The position numbers were made by a program, and so were the translations under genes. A stretch of DNA of 64,000 bases from Parapristionchus giblindavisi (Eukaryota; Nematoda; Chromadorea; Rhabditida; Diplogasteridae), in contig CALSFV010000660.1 of assembly GCA_943737045.1 (NCBI GenBank), positions 27,501 through 91,500 of the forward strand, in the 5' to 3' direction. The notes under the pieces were generated by a model. That model was not told the DNA's origin and did not search any database. It worked only from the letters and a program-made list of their open reading frames with translations. Positions 46,641 through 57,972 of the stretch are shown piece after piece; position 1 is the first letter of the stretch, and each line of letters starts with the position of its first letter.

Positions 46641-47125
46641 AGTTAACAGTGGCAAAAGTGCTGTCCAGCTAGCGCATGGTAGCGGGTTCGAATCCTATTT
46701 TTGAAAGTTCATTTTCCAAAAATCGCACATTTGCCTGAACTTCAAGCAGCTATTTATTCCTGATTCTAGCCATCAGTGAATACACATATTGAGCGTATAA
46801 AAATCACTTGTTTTATTTGTAGAAGACACTTTCTTGTTTTGCATGGCTCAAAAACTATGCCGATCTCTTTTATATATGATATAACGCGCGGCGAAGGTCA
46901 GCCGGGTTAGAGACAGGCAGCGGAGAGACAATCGAGAGGCGGGGCGAGATGTAGAAGGATACATCTTGCCCGCCTCTCGTTTGTGACTTCCGTTCGTTAG
47001 CACCGTTTGTCATTTTCTTATGCAAGTACATTTTATACGCACAAAACGTGTACGGTATGCAGAAAAGTTTTTACTATCTTACTGACAGTTTGTTCATATT
47101 CGAGGGACACCCATCTTTAAAGGAA
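46641..47125 (+). repeat. tRNA-headed SINE-like/MITE element
   Basis: Head: TTAACAGTGGCAAAAGTGC (A-box-like) and GCGGGTTCGAATCC (B-box-like) at about 46641-46705. The family tail follows (CGCACATTTGCCTGAACTTCAAG, GATTCTAGCCATCA). Then comes a body shared with 50460 and 58190 (TCTTGTTTTGCATAGTTCAGAAACT type), and the end GTTTGTTCATATTCGAGGGA...CATCTTTAAA as in the TTAA elements. Confidence 0.6.
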
Positions 47126-50100
47126 TGCTCCATCACAAACACGGCATTGTCCCTTATTCTCGGGATATACCTTTCAAGGCCCAGTACAGTTCCTGATTTC
47201 TAAAATACACACTACTTGAATAGTTGTGGAGATTCTAGTAAATATTTGCGCAGTGACTGCTTGGTCGCTAATCAAACAAAAAACAAGGACTAAGACAGAG
47301 ATGAAGATGACGGACTAGCGGGGACTACAGTGGCCGACGTTGTCTTCACAAAACAGACTACAGTACTATTGCTGAGAGTACCCAAAGTACTAAGAGATAA
47401 GTACCAAAAGACCATTGTTGATCTTGCAATGGTCTTTTCAAAATCCTTTCTCTGCATTTTTTTTCAACAAATTGATCATAGTCACGAAAGGAAAAATAGG
47501 CGAGGTTGTGCAAAACGAGGAGTTGACTCCTGTTTTGGTTTTCTTTCGAGTGAATTTGGGACAGACCAATAACCCAGCATCTGAATCCCATCCGTTCATA
47601 ATACAATGACTTTTACATATACAATGAGCTGGAATAGATAACATGTACAAAATTGTTGTCATTGTTTTGATGAATCGATGGATGATAGATGATAGCAACG
47701 TCATAATCAGAGAATAAACCAGCAAAAGAAAACAAACAACAGTAATAGCGGAGCGAAAGTTCTGTACGCAAGTTTTGGGCGTCCGTTCGCTCCTATACCT
47801 TTAGATTCGGAGAGTGGGAGAGGGAGAGAGGGGGAGAGATGGAGGAGAAAGGGATAGGAAGAGGGAGAAATGGAGAGAGAGAGAGGGGAGAGGGAGAGAT
47901 AGTCTGGTCTGGAACTCCATCAAGAACAAATACTAGGATGGTTTTGATCAGGAAGAACAACAGAGAACAAAAATTAGTGAAGTCTAACCCCGGAGGCAAA
48001 CTAACAGTAAATCAGAACTCACTATAGAGAAAAGATAATATACTCTGAGAAAAACGCCCTCATAGTTAACGGAATAATATTATACCTAGATAAGATAACA
48101 TGGTAGATTTTTCGGTCAGTTTTCTTAGACTCGTTTCTTAATTTTAATTCGTTCATTTTAATTTTTGAAACATCTTTATGATGCTCGATAAGTAAATAAA
48201 TAAACTCAGTTTGCTTTGGCCAAGCACTGAAGCATACAAAGAAAGAAGACGGGAGAAGAGTTTCAAATTAGCTTGCGTGTGCATTTAAATCCATATAGCG
48301 CTAACAAGAGAGTAAACAGCAAGATCAACTACACCATTTCTTCCCATATAAAAATTGTTTTGTACTGTAGAAATGACGCATAAACCGATTCACGGAGATA
48401 CAGACACTCCCATCTGCGGACACTCCCATCTGACGTCAACGACGAATGAATTCTCGCTCGGATATCGGAAGATTCTTGCTCCCAAGAGGCCGTGTAATAG
48501 TTTTGCAACGATATAACACACATTGGTAGCGAAATGAATAAAAAAACTCAGAAGAAATCTAAGAAAACGAAAATCTCACTTTTGTGACTTTTGATAAATT
48601 CGAAATAAATTTTTCCGTAAGAGTTCAACCGGGGTGTTTATTTGTGCAAAACGCGTAAAAACACTCTCAAAATAATCCCTGAAAAGCTGGACAGGATCGG
48701 TTGAGTTTGAAAAAAGTTATGACGAAAAATGTACTTTTTGGTATACTTTTGGACGGTACTGTATATAGTACTTATCGAATATAGTACTTATTGACGATTT
48801 GAAAATTGGAAGGATACATAGATCAGCATCGATAATTGCTCTTGCAAAATCGGAAATAGCAGATAAACGGTTCCTCCTGTAATTTTGAGGGCACCCGCTA
48901 TAGATCAGCAATTCCCTAACACCCCAACTTCCTAACTTGCCTGTCCTATTCAGGGTGCAACCCCACAAAATTATTGAGATCCAAAACGACGCTATGTAAA
49001 GGTCCTGCGGGAGAGCACTGATGAACCAGTGATAAAAATGATAAACGTTATGAGCCGATATCAATCAAATGAGTGGCAACGTCAATTAAGATTCATTCAA
49101 AAAGGTAAAAAAAATTTTTTAATGTAAATACATAAGGAAAAAGGAAGAGAAAAGAAATCGATGGTTTACATTCTTTGAATTATCGAATGATCAGTTCCAC
49201 ACTAAGTTGGGTGTTGCCGCAATCACACACGCCCAAAGGATTCACTTAAATAATTTGAAATTTCTTATCAATCAAGCAGAGTTGAAACTATAGCAAGCAT
49301 ATAATCGAACTCGAAATACGCATTTTGTAGTGTTATACGCATTTCACATCTCTCTCATTCGCAAAATCGTTTAATACACTGACCGCAAACTATCATATTT
49401 GTGCTGTAGGTTATCTAACACGCGACAAATAGCTCTCACATGTATCTAAGATACCTTACATAGTTAGCTTACTCCAGTCCCCGTTAGTATCTCGAGAAAA
49501 CAAGAAATTGAAGTTGCATTAAAAAATATACATGTTAGATACAAAACGACTCGAATCCAATTTTTAGATCTCACTGATCAAGAACTAGGATCATAATGCA
49601 CAGATGTACAGTGTGTTGGAGAGCACCTATGGTTTTTTTTTTCCCGAAAATGCTCATTGACTTACGCTAGCGTACAAATTTGCATAATCTGTTTATGAAC
49701 AGTGTCATTAATACCAATAAAACTCATTTCTCGACTGTTCTTTTGCCAACAGCGGTCGGTTTCTCTTACAATTAGAGTATGGTTATCTAACCGGACTACC
49801 ATTGAGTAATTATCTTACACCGAAATCACACGTTGGATGAATATTTTAAGGTATTTAAAAACAGTAGGTATTTAAATTTTGTGCTTTCATGAACGGAACA
49901 AGAAGACAAATGATGCTGAACTCATTTCAGACAATAAAAATAAAATAAAACTTTTTCAATAGGGAAACAAACATTGAACTCTATCGCGCAATATTTTGCA
50001 ACACAGTGATTTTAAATTGGATCATTACTCACTTTTGGCGGTTCCTCCCTGCTCGAGGGCGGTCGTTCCGACGAAGATGACATCAGACGTCGGCTACTTC

Positions 50101-50918
50101 AAAGGATGCCAGAAGTCAGAAGGCAACTATGGAGTCAGAATCTATCGCGACCACCCTATAGTGATACAGACCTATGAAATGACAGAGAATGGGTATTTTT
50201 GAATGTTATGATTGGATTTATTTTTATCGCTTCATTTTTTTTCTAGAATTTGGATGATTGGATTAGGAAAACTGTGAAAACTAACCTAACGACTGCCCTG
50301 TGTGGAATTCGGGCGAGGAATGAAATGAACGATGACAGAATAAAAATATGAAACTTATTTCGGATTTTCTGAGAGCCATAGTTGCTTGGGACAATGTCAT
50401 CATAACCTCATACGAAAAAATGTAATAGAATCTCTTTTAGAAATGTAATTGTATTTCACAGTATTGAGCGTATAAAAATCACTTGTTTTCTTGTTTCTTG
50501 TTTTGCATAGTTCAGAAACTATTCCGTTCTCATTTAAAGGTGTTGACACCTTTTTCAATGGTCTCTTCAACGCTACACGATCTCTCGTTGCTAGAGAACA
50601 GAGAAACAGTGTGCGCAATGAACCATTGAGAGAGGCCACTCTCCCCTTAAATATCAAATCAGGTTGATGTGAAAGCAATCAAAAGCGCACATAAAAAGCT
50701 GTGTCACAACTTTGACATCATAAGAAAACAAACGAAAATTCTGAATTCCTTATGTAATATAATAAGTCCATCAACAATATGAAATGTATGAGAGAATCAC
50801 AAATCAAAGTTATTTCATAATTCGTTATAATAAATCAAAAACTAGCTACTCGTATCGTCGTGCATGTTTTAACTATGGTCGACAACAGTAATTTATCGAT
50901 AAGTATTTGCGAAGCAAT
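47126..50918. other. Long intergenic stretch, no convincing gene
   Basis: Contains a GA-rich tract at 47808-47902 and a right-half CTCTCG element at about 48215-48292. A region at 49990-50205 has two weak coding signals on opposite strands. On the minus strand a start-like exon (MSSSSERPPSREEPPK followed by GTGAGT) covers 50082-50032, but no second exon could be joined with confidence. Confidence 0.35.
50533..50651. repeat. Second palindromic MITE family copy
   Basis: CAATGGTCTCTTCAACG / AATGAACCATTGAGAGAGG around CTCTCGTTGCTAGAGAAC, ending CTCCCCTTAAAT. Confidence 0.7.
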
Positions 50919-51533
50919 CTAGTTGGGATTCCTGGCTGGTGGTGGGGCACGAGCAATTGACTGAGCTCGTGGAGCTCGCGGAGCTACGGAAGCAGCAGCA
51001 TGAATCACCATCTCGTTTGCACGATATGCAGCTTCTCTCGCTGCTTTATTAGTATCGGCCGCAGTTGGTCTGGACTGGGGCTGCATCCTACGACTCATTT
51101 CTGAATATAACTATATTGTTTTCTTATAAAAGCTTGTATTAGCATTTGTGCTGGTATTATTCGATCGTGTGCACTTTGAGGAGGCATACAACAATTCAGA
51201 ATGTCAATGATTTTTATTCACTAGTATCCACTTTCTTGGATACATTTGTATTTTTACTACGATCTAGATAGATATATTTCAATTTGACGAAAACCACATC
51301 CCGAACTAATTTGAAACTCTCAACTCTGGCCGCACTCTCTCGCATTTTTGACTGCGATAGAGCCTTGCCAGTAAAATTAGCTCTGGGTATGCCTTGAATA
51401 CATATTTTCTCACCGTCAGCATTAACGTTTCTAAACCGTTCAACGATATCTCGCGCATTCGGAGCAATCTCTGCTGGTGTGAATCTTCCGTATGAAAGAC
51501 GCATCGGTTTCTGACATCCGGGGAATTTGCTTC
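50919..51533 (-). CDS. 3' exons of an unknown gene (partial)
   Basis: Two exons on the minus strand: 51533-51414 and 51100-50919, joined phase-correctly (donor GTGAGA, acceptor TATATTCAG). The product ends with about 100 residues: a segment containing FPGCQKPMRLSYGRFTP and ARDIVERFRNVNAD, then an Ala/Arg/Pro-rich tail (AAREAAYRANEMVIHAAASV...PPPARNPN). Composition and GC content are clearly above the local background, which supports real coding sequence. The acceptor of the first of these exons (TTATTTCAG) needs an upstream exon in phase 1, but a mariner insertion begins 63 bases upstream and no matching exon was found beyond it. Function unknown. A CTCTCG palindrome (about 51295-51395) lies in the intron. 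Confidence 0.55.
51295..51398. repeat. CTCTCG palindromic MITE in the intron of the partial gene
   Basis: GGCCGCACTCTCTCGC / GCGATAGAGCCTTGCCAG, outer arm CCCGAACTAATTTGAAACTC / AAATTAGCTCTGGGTATG. Confidence 0.7.
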
Positions 51534-51596
51534 CTGAAATAAGTATTTTTGTTATCGATCAATGCCTTGCTTACATAAGTAGATTCTTATGTATTA

Positions 51597-52829
51597 GGTT
51601 GTCGGGAAAGTCTTGATAACTCTGTTTGCCTTTCCACTGTGTGTCGCAGTTGCACTCTGGTTTTCTCTCGTTACTAGTGAATACCAAACAGTGAGGGGCC
51701 TTTGCAGTAAACAACTCCCCATTCCATTCCCATCAGTCAGGCTGTAGTAGTGCCACGATGTATGTCGCTAATGATTTTTACAACCGCGATGTTCCACTTT
51801 ACCTCTTCCTATCCGACACCACGACGAAGGATTCGGATACCCTCCTGAAGAGTTTTTATGACAAATATGCCCACACTACAACACCATCAAGAATTGGTTC
51901 TATCGCTTCAAAGGAAACGACATTTTCTTCCATAATCGGTAGACCCCGTGAGTTGGATTTGGACACGTCGAAGAAACTTGTGGAATCGGACCCATTTCAA
52001 AGTGTCCGTAAAGTAGTCGTCACACTTGGAGTCCACCATAGCACAGTCGAGGAATATCGGAAATCCATTGGAATAAGAAAATTTCTCGGTCGATTCATAC
52101 TCCACGATTACACCAAAACCAACCTTGATCGTCGAATCGATAATTCCATTACCCATCCCACTCTCCACCCTGGGGATCGATGGCTGGACCGGCTCATAAC
52201 GGGGGATGAAAAGTGGGTCTACTACGATAACAACCACAGGTGAGCCGAACAACGAGAAACCCCACAGGATGCCCCCAAACGTAACCTGCGCCCCCCAAAA
52301 ACCCGTGGCATCAGTGTGATGGGGAATGGATGGTGTGATAAGCTGGCAGCTGCTCCCCGAGGGTATGAGAATTACCAGGGCCAAGTGCGTCACACAACTA
52401 CGGAATATGATGAAGGCAGTCGATCATTCAAGCCTGAAGGACAAAAAAGTATATTATCACCACGATAGCGTCCATCACTATGTCTCCAATAAAGTCAGGC
52501 AGGAACTGACCGTATATGGATGGATGGTTCTCCCTCACCCCCCCCCCCCCCGTATTCTCCTGACTTGGCCCCGTCAGATTACTACCTTTTCGCAAGCCTG
52601 ACCCGTGCCCTTCGAGATAGGACCTTCAAGTTCCGTGGAAGTGTCGAGTCTGCACTCAAGCAATACTTTATATCGCGCCCAGCTGGGTTCTACAAAGAGG
52701 GAAACCACACATTGACCGAACGTTGGTGCTACATTTGTTGATCATGATGGAGCATATAACCCATAATGTTCTTCTCTTTGCTTCGAGAAATAAACGATTG
52801 AAAAAGTTATCAAGACTTTCCCGACAACC
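51597..52829 (+). mobile_element. Mariner transposon, decayed
   Basis: 1233 bp with terminal inverted repeats GGTTGTCGGGAAAGTCTTGA (left) and its inverse (right), flanked by TA (51595-51596; 52830-52831). Size, termini and the encoded protein fit the mariner family. Confidence 0.93.
51758..52741 (+). pseudogene. Mariner transposase, broken
   Basis: The reading frame can be followed in pieces. The N-terminal DNA-binding part is at 51758-52100, and ITGDEKWVYYDN (first catalytic Asp) at about 52195-52230, then a stop at 52241. The next block has VYYHHDSVHHYVS (second Asp) at about 52450-52490, and YSPDLAPSDYYLF (third Asp of a DD34D triad) at about 52552-52590 is in another frame after a run of 14 C. 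There is at least one stop and two frameshifts, so it is inactive. Confidence 0.9.
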
Positions 52830-52835
52830 TAATAT

Positions 52836-53050
52836 GTGGTGTTAAAATCTTGGAAAAGTGAAAAGAAGTGTTAATTTTGTGATTGTAAAAGTAGTTGAAA
52901 AATAGCAATCCAACATTCGCGTAAAGGGTATTATGGTAAAAGTTTGTCAATTACGAAGATATGCTACTTTTCCAACTACTTTTACAATCACAAAATTAAC
53001 ACTACTTTTCACTTTTCCATCTACTTTTCAAAGATTATAATACCACATTA
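52836..53050. repeat. ~215-bp inverted repeat next to the mariner
   Basis: Left arm AAGTGTTAATTTTGTGATTG and TAAAAGTAGTTGAAAA; right arm is the inverse at 52970-53045, with outer ends TATGTGGTGTTAAAATCTT / AAGATTATAATACCACATTA. The mariner sits immediately at its left end. Confidence 0.7.
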
Positions 53051-54288
53051 ATTAGGATCAATCAAGCGGCACTAGATCCGATAAGAACCGACTTGATGAG
53101 ACCTATTTGCATAATTTGTCTATTAAAGGGAGAATTACGGTAAAGTAGTACAGTAGTTAATTTGAGAAATTTGAATGGTGGGAGACTCTCACATGGAACT
53201 TGGGCATTCTGTAGTCGCATTATCCGAACTAAAACCCGGTCGCGGCCTGAGAAGTGCTGCGCTCCCGACTTGTTTTCTCTGTTTCTTTCCTGTTTATTTA
53301 TCATTTTCGCTTTAATTTCAACTCTATTATGTTTGATATGCGTTTTGTTATCAGTCACTGCAATTGAAACACTTATCGTTTGAGCAAATGCGTTGATTTC
53401 GAAAGAGAAACATGTGTAAATGTTTTATCACCTATATTTGTTAATTGTTTCGGCGATTCTTAAGATGACACATCTCCTCCATACTGATTATTGCGTTAAA
53501 ACTATTTTCATTACCATTTCATTTCTTGTTCAACTCATTTCGCGGTGTTTAGTGGGTGATGTCGTCATCCTAAGAAGCGCCGTGTTTCCCATACCTGCGA
53601 TTGAATTGAGCGTAAATAGTTATGGTTACAATGATAAGTAAAATGTTGTAGTTTACGCTATTAAGTTGCTCATTATGAATCGTATTGGATCGTGCTATTA
53701 ATCTCGTCTGTTGATGAAGTTTAACGTTTACATAATCAGAGGACCACCTTCGCCCGGCAAAGTCGAAGTGAAAATTTATTGGATCCAAGTAGAATTGATG
53801 AAGAGACGACAGAACAGGTTGGTGCTTATCATTAACTACGATGATTACCTATTAACTATTTTTGGTTTGTTACAAATTCTTGGCTTAAGTTTTGTTTTAT
53901 TCGGTCAAATACGTAATGCATTTTTACATTTGCCTTACGTGCCTACGCCGTAACCCCCTCCGCCGTCTCGAAGACGCGGGGGAGGGGGTTACGAATGTAA
54001 CAGTGCATAACATATTTGTAATATTTATATGTGTTTCAGCATTTTGTCTGTCCGTTTGATGTGGAGTGGAGTTGGATCCTACACTGACGCGTCATAGCTA
54101 CTTCTACGGATATAAAGGTACCCTGATTTATATTTCTTTGTCCGGTCGCGTTGCCTTCTTGGTTGTCACCGGATGTCTTTAACACATGCATAATGTTTCA
54201 CTTACAGTAGTTGTTAATATTTTATTTTATTATTTTGTGTTGTGATACAGGTTGGCAAATGATTGACACAAGGGAATAGAACCCACGA
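53051..54288. other. Weak exon candidates only
   Basis: A plus-strand exon candidate at about 53714-53817 (MKFNVYIIRGPPSPGKVEVK...) can be spliced to 54050-54107 (GTGTTTCAG acceptor), giving a short product that ends at a TAG; no family recognised. A GC-rich hairpin CCCCCTCCGCC...GGGGGAGGGGG lies at 53955-53992. Confidence 0.2.
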
Positions 54289-54545
54289 GCACAGGTAGCT
54301 CAGTGGTTAGAACAATGCCTCGGATCATACGTGGGCGGGCATTGCCGCTGGAAATGAAAATCGGGGGGGGGGGGGGGTCGGGAGCAAAAAATGGAGCATT
54401 TATACGTCATTTTGTATGATTTTTTCGGAAAATCGGGGGGTCGGGTGCCAAAAATCGGGGGTGTATTGCCGCTAGCGGCAGTCGTGCCCACGTATGCCTC
54501 GGATTGACTTTCAGTGGGTTTGACTCCATCCTTGTTTCAAGGAGC
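54289..54545 (+). other. tRNA-like sequence interrupted by a small transposon
   Basis: GTAGCTCAGTGGTTAGAACA (A-box) at 54295-54314 and GGGTTTGACTCC (B-box) at about 54515-54530 are separated by a 171-bp insertion. Without it the spacing is close to that of a tRNA, but the acceptor stem does not pair well; tRNA pseudogene or SINE head. Confidence 0.55.
54326..54496. mobile_element. 171-bp hAT-like MITE with 8-bp target duplication
   Basis: Perfect terminal inverted repeat CATACGTGGGC / GCCCACGTATG, flanked by direct repeats CCTCGGAT (54318-54325, 54497-54504). Interior has G-runs (GGGGGGGGGGGGGG). The 8-bp duplication is typical of hAT elements. Confidence 0.85.
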
Positions 54546-54600
54546 TGACCAAGCTATGACTTTGTGTTTCATCATCATCGATTTACAATGTTTTCTTCTA

Positions 54601-55325
54601 GTTGGCTGTCTGGAACGAGCCGATAGTCTAGCTGTATGCAACACCTACTCCGGCTTAGTCTATGAAGCCAGGTTTGTAGTGTGAATATTGAATTATTCTC
54701 TTTAAAATCATCTACAGTTATAACCTCTATGCAATCAAATAAATAATTTTTAGTTTTTTAATATCTTTATAGATAATATTTACTGTTCGGATTATTACCA
54801 TGCAACGACTATGATATATAATTATTTTCTTTATTATAGATGAAATTCGCAAAAACCGTCTGGAGACGATCAATTGCAGTGGAATCAACTCTACAGACAA
54901 CTAAAGGTGTGTGATTAATAATGACCTAAAGCTATACAAATGAATGCAAAATGTATGCTTTGTTTTGGAAGTACAGGCTATAATGAATTGACTAATATTT
55001 TATAAATCCTAAAGGAAACTAGTGAAAGTGGGATTCTTCGTATTTTTTCCCCTAGTCTTTTACTTCTTCTTAATTCTGTGGGTAATTCAGTAATTCTCTT
55101 TGAATTATATTTAATGCTGGAGTTCTCTCCGGGTATCTGTCATACGGCGATATTCTTTGAGAGGAGGTTTCAACTGAAACTACTATTTAATTTCATTTCA
55201 GACCGTTTCTTGTGTCTGTGTACGTGAAGACGTTACGGCGACGGCGGTACACAAGGCGATGTAAGCCGATCGATGCTGGGCGACGGACCATATTGATTAG
55301 AAGAAGACACGGATACGGTAGCCGA
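54601..55325 (+). other. Possible exons of an unrecognised gene
   Basis: Three segments with splice-like edges: 54601-54674 (GCLERADSLAVCNTYSGLVY in frame), 54840-54906 (MKFAKTVWRRSIAVES...) and 55201-55325 (strongly basic, VKTLRRRRYTRR, ending in TGA). The joins need an unusual donor between the last two, so this is only a hint of a small basic protein or a non-coding transcript. Confidence 0.2.
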
Positions 55326-55751
55326 TGAATGAGCTGTATATGCTCGTCCAATTTTTTTATTTGTATTTGTAGATTGTTGATTGATCTAATCTATTGTGTT
55401 ATCTTTGTTACGTTAAATTGTTGTTATAAAAGTACTTTCCATACATAAATCTAAGGCAAGATTGTCAGAGGTACGCTCGTCAGAACATTATAGTGTTCCT
55501 GCTTCAGCATTGACAAGGATAATCAGGCGTACATCCGTGGAGAGTATATGATTCACTAATAAAAACTCATGACGAATCAAAATACATAGATTACAATAGA
55601 TGAGTTTGAAATAAAAGGAAAAGAAAACGAGAGTACAGGGCATCGATGCTAATCGGATATTTTATCATGTATCTCTTACTATTAGACCATTATGCAAATC
55701 AATAGTTCGCTAATATAGATTCATATATTTCTTTCACTGTCTATCATGCAT

Positions 55752-55828
55752 GCGAACCATAGCTCAGTCGGTAGTGAGCTCGATTCATAGTCTGCCCATC
55801 AGTGGTTCGATTCCTTGATCGGACCTTC
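55752..55828 (+). other. tRNA-like sequence
   Basis: ATAGCTCAGTCGGTAGTGAGC (A-box region with pairing GCTC/GAGC D-stem) and AGTGGTTCGATTCC (B-box). The anticodon arm does not pair, so probably a degenerate tRNA-derived repeat. Confidence 0.5.
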
Positions 55829-56454
55829 AGTTCTTGCGAATTTTCTTAACACATTTTCTTAATATGCTAACAATCTACCGTATGCCCGATTTCGCTGTGA
55901 GAGACTGGTCGTTCAAACGGGGTTTTTGACAAAGGTAACTCTCCCTTTAACTAGCGCTTCATATATCATCATATGCCAATAGTTATGTATCAACGAGATC
56001 AAACCATTGAGTAGGGTAATCACTCGTTTAGCACTATCCTCATCAACGAACGTTATCATACAGGAACCCGTGCTTTCACCTGTATTCCTACAAAATGAAA
56101 AAAATAAAAATAGTTTATTTATTTATTTATTTAATCCCATTATTTTTATTTCATCTTGTACAAATTTTTGTCATTTAATCGTATTTCACTTGTTGAAACA
56201 TCATTATGAAATATGAGAAAAAATAAGTAAATTATTGTGCATGCCATGCAAAAATGTGATTTTAAAATGCAGAATTCTTTAATATCATTGAATTTTGCAA
56301 GATAAACCTATCAGTGTAGACGACAATACGTTGTTCGTTCGTAACTTCATCGCGAGAAATTCCTCCAATTGGTGAGAAAATATCAGAGATTATACCCTTA
56401 TTCGCACTAAAAGGGTTTTTATTGAATTTCTTTGAATCTCTTGCTCGGTATTTA

Positions 56455-56590
56455 AAGTCTCACTCCGAGCTATTTTGAAACTCTCCGTTCTGGTAACTCT
56501 CTGTCGTTGGCATCGAAAGAGAGAGAGAGAGAGAGAGAGAGCATTACCAGAGTGGAGAAAAAATTAGCTCGGGATTCCCCTTTATCTATT
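56455..56590. repeat. CTCTCG palindromic MITE with expanded GA run
   Basis: CTCCGAGCTATTTTGAAACTC / AAATTAGCTCGGGATTC; the right inner arm contains about 12 GA units, an internal microsatellite expansion. Confidence 0.75.
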
Positions 56591-57353
56591 TTAAGTAGGC
56601 GTATAGAGAATGCATCCTCGTGCTGCATCAATTCATAAATTAGACTGAGGAAGTCATAAGCAACTCACCTTTTCAGAATATTCTGGACATACACGGTATT
56701 CTTGACTTCGATACGATTGTCCATTGAAAGTCAATGTGATGAAGATAATAAATAAGGACGGATGGATAAGCGATCGATAATTATTTAATGAGGATTGATA
56801 ATATTTTTTTTGCAATAGTTCGAAGAGCGATCTATAATATTGTTTCTTTCATCTGTCATGGACAGGGGTGAAAATTATCTGCTCATTAGAAAATTATGTG
56901 AATGCAGTGGACATTTACAAACAATAAATTAAGCATATTTCCTGATTTAAATTATTTCAATATAATAATAATAATAATAAAGTTTATGCGTTCAAGAGAA
57001 ATTGAAATATGAATTAATGAATGATATGGGTAAACGCATAAATGCGATGCTACAACAAAGGTAGCAATGTTGACTATTTCACTTACAATTACATTAAAAA
57101 GTGCTTGACTAAAAGGATATTCGGAAAATTTTCACAGAATGGTAAATAGTTTATAAAAGAAATTTTTCCAATCAGAAAATATTTTGTAGCCCTTTGAAAA
57201 AGTCGATAAAGCCTTTCAAGGCTAACTGATTGCAGCATACGTAAGGCGTTGGTTATAAACCGTCCTGATATAAACATGAGAGATAGTGAATATCGTGGCC
57301 ATTAAATGCACATCACAATATTACTCATAAAATTACTCATCGCGTTGACAATA
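56591..57353. other. Intergenic, no supported gene
   Basis: A TAA/AAT trinucleotide run near 56962-56980. Nothing else recognised. Confidence 0.4.
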
Positions 57354-57898
57354 CAGTACAGCCCGGTCGTGTTTTGTACACATTCTGCGCTGCGCTCCGC
57401 TGCGGGGCGCATTTGGACGCATCACTTATTTCCTTTGCGTATGAATATTTTTGAATTCTCAAAGTCTTAATCATGAGTTTCCGTGATAAAAAGTTCTTTT
57501 AATGACTAAAGAAACTGAAACAAAATTTTTATTAATGAGAAAAAACAATTAAAAGGCAAATCACACTGGTCCGAAATTGATCACTATTAATTTACTGGAA
57601 AGGTATACTGTAATATTGCGTATCGATCGCACGATCGCCGTAAGACCTAATTTAAAATTTACAGTACCCATCATTTTCGGACCAGTGTGATTTGCCTTTT
57701 AATTGTTTTTTTCTCATTAATAAAAATTTTGTTTCAGTTTCTTGAGTCATTAAAAGAACTTTTCACCACGAAAACTCATGATTAAGACTTTGAGAATTCA
57801 AAAATATTCATACGCAAAGGAAATAAGTGATGCGTCCAAATGCGCCCCGCTGCGGAGCGCAGCGCAGAATGTGTACAAAACACGACCGGGCTGTACTG
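57354..57898. mobile_element. 545-bp TA-flanked foldback element
   Basis: Ends CAGTACAGCCCGGTCGTGTT and its inverse, TA at 57352-57353 and 57899-57900; arms of about 240 bp around a short centre (57595-57675). It landed inside a CTCTCG palindrome, whose right half follows at 57901-57972. CAGT ends and TA duplication indicate a Tc1/mariner-type source. Confidence 0.85.
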
Positions 57899-57972
57899 TA
57901 CTCTCTAGCAGGCAAAGAAAGAGAGAGAGATCATTGGCAGAGCTTTCTAATTTGCTCGGGTGTCCCTTTAAA

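Noticed and set aside
48717..49064. 115-codon minus-strand frame
   Set aside because: No splice sites, no domain and AT-driven composition; the overlapping plus-strand sequence is equally plausible and equally unsupported.
50032..50082. Minus-strand start exon ending in GTGAGT (MSSSSERPPSREEPPK)
   Set aside because: Attractive, but no continuing exon could be joined with confidence downstream; it overlaps a plus-strand open frame of similar quality.
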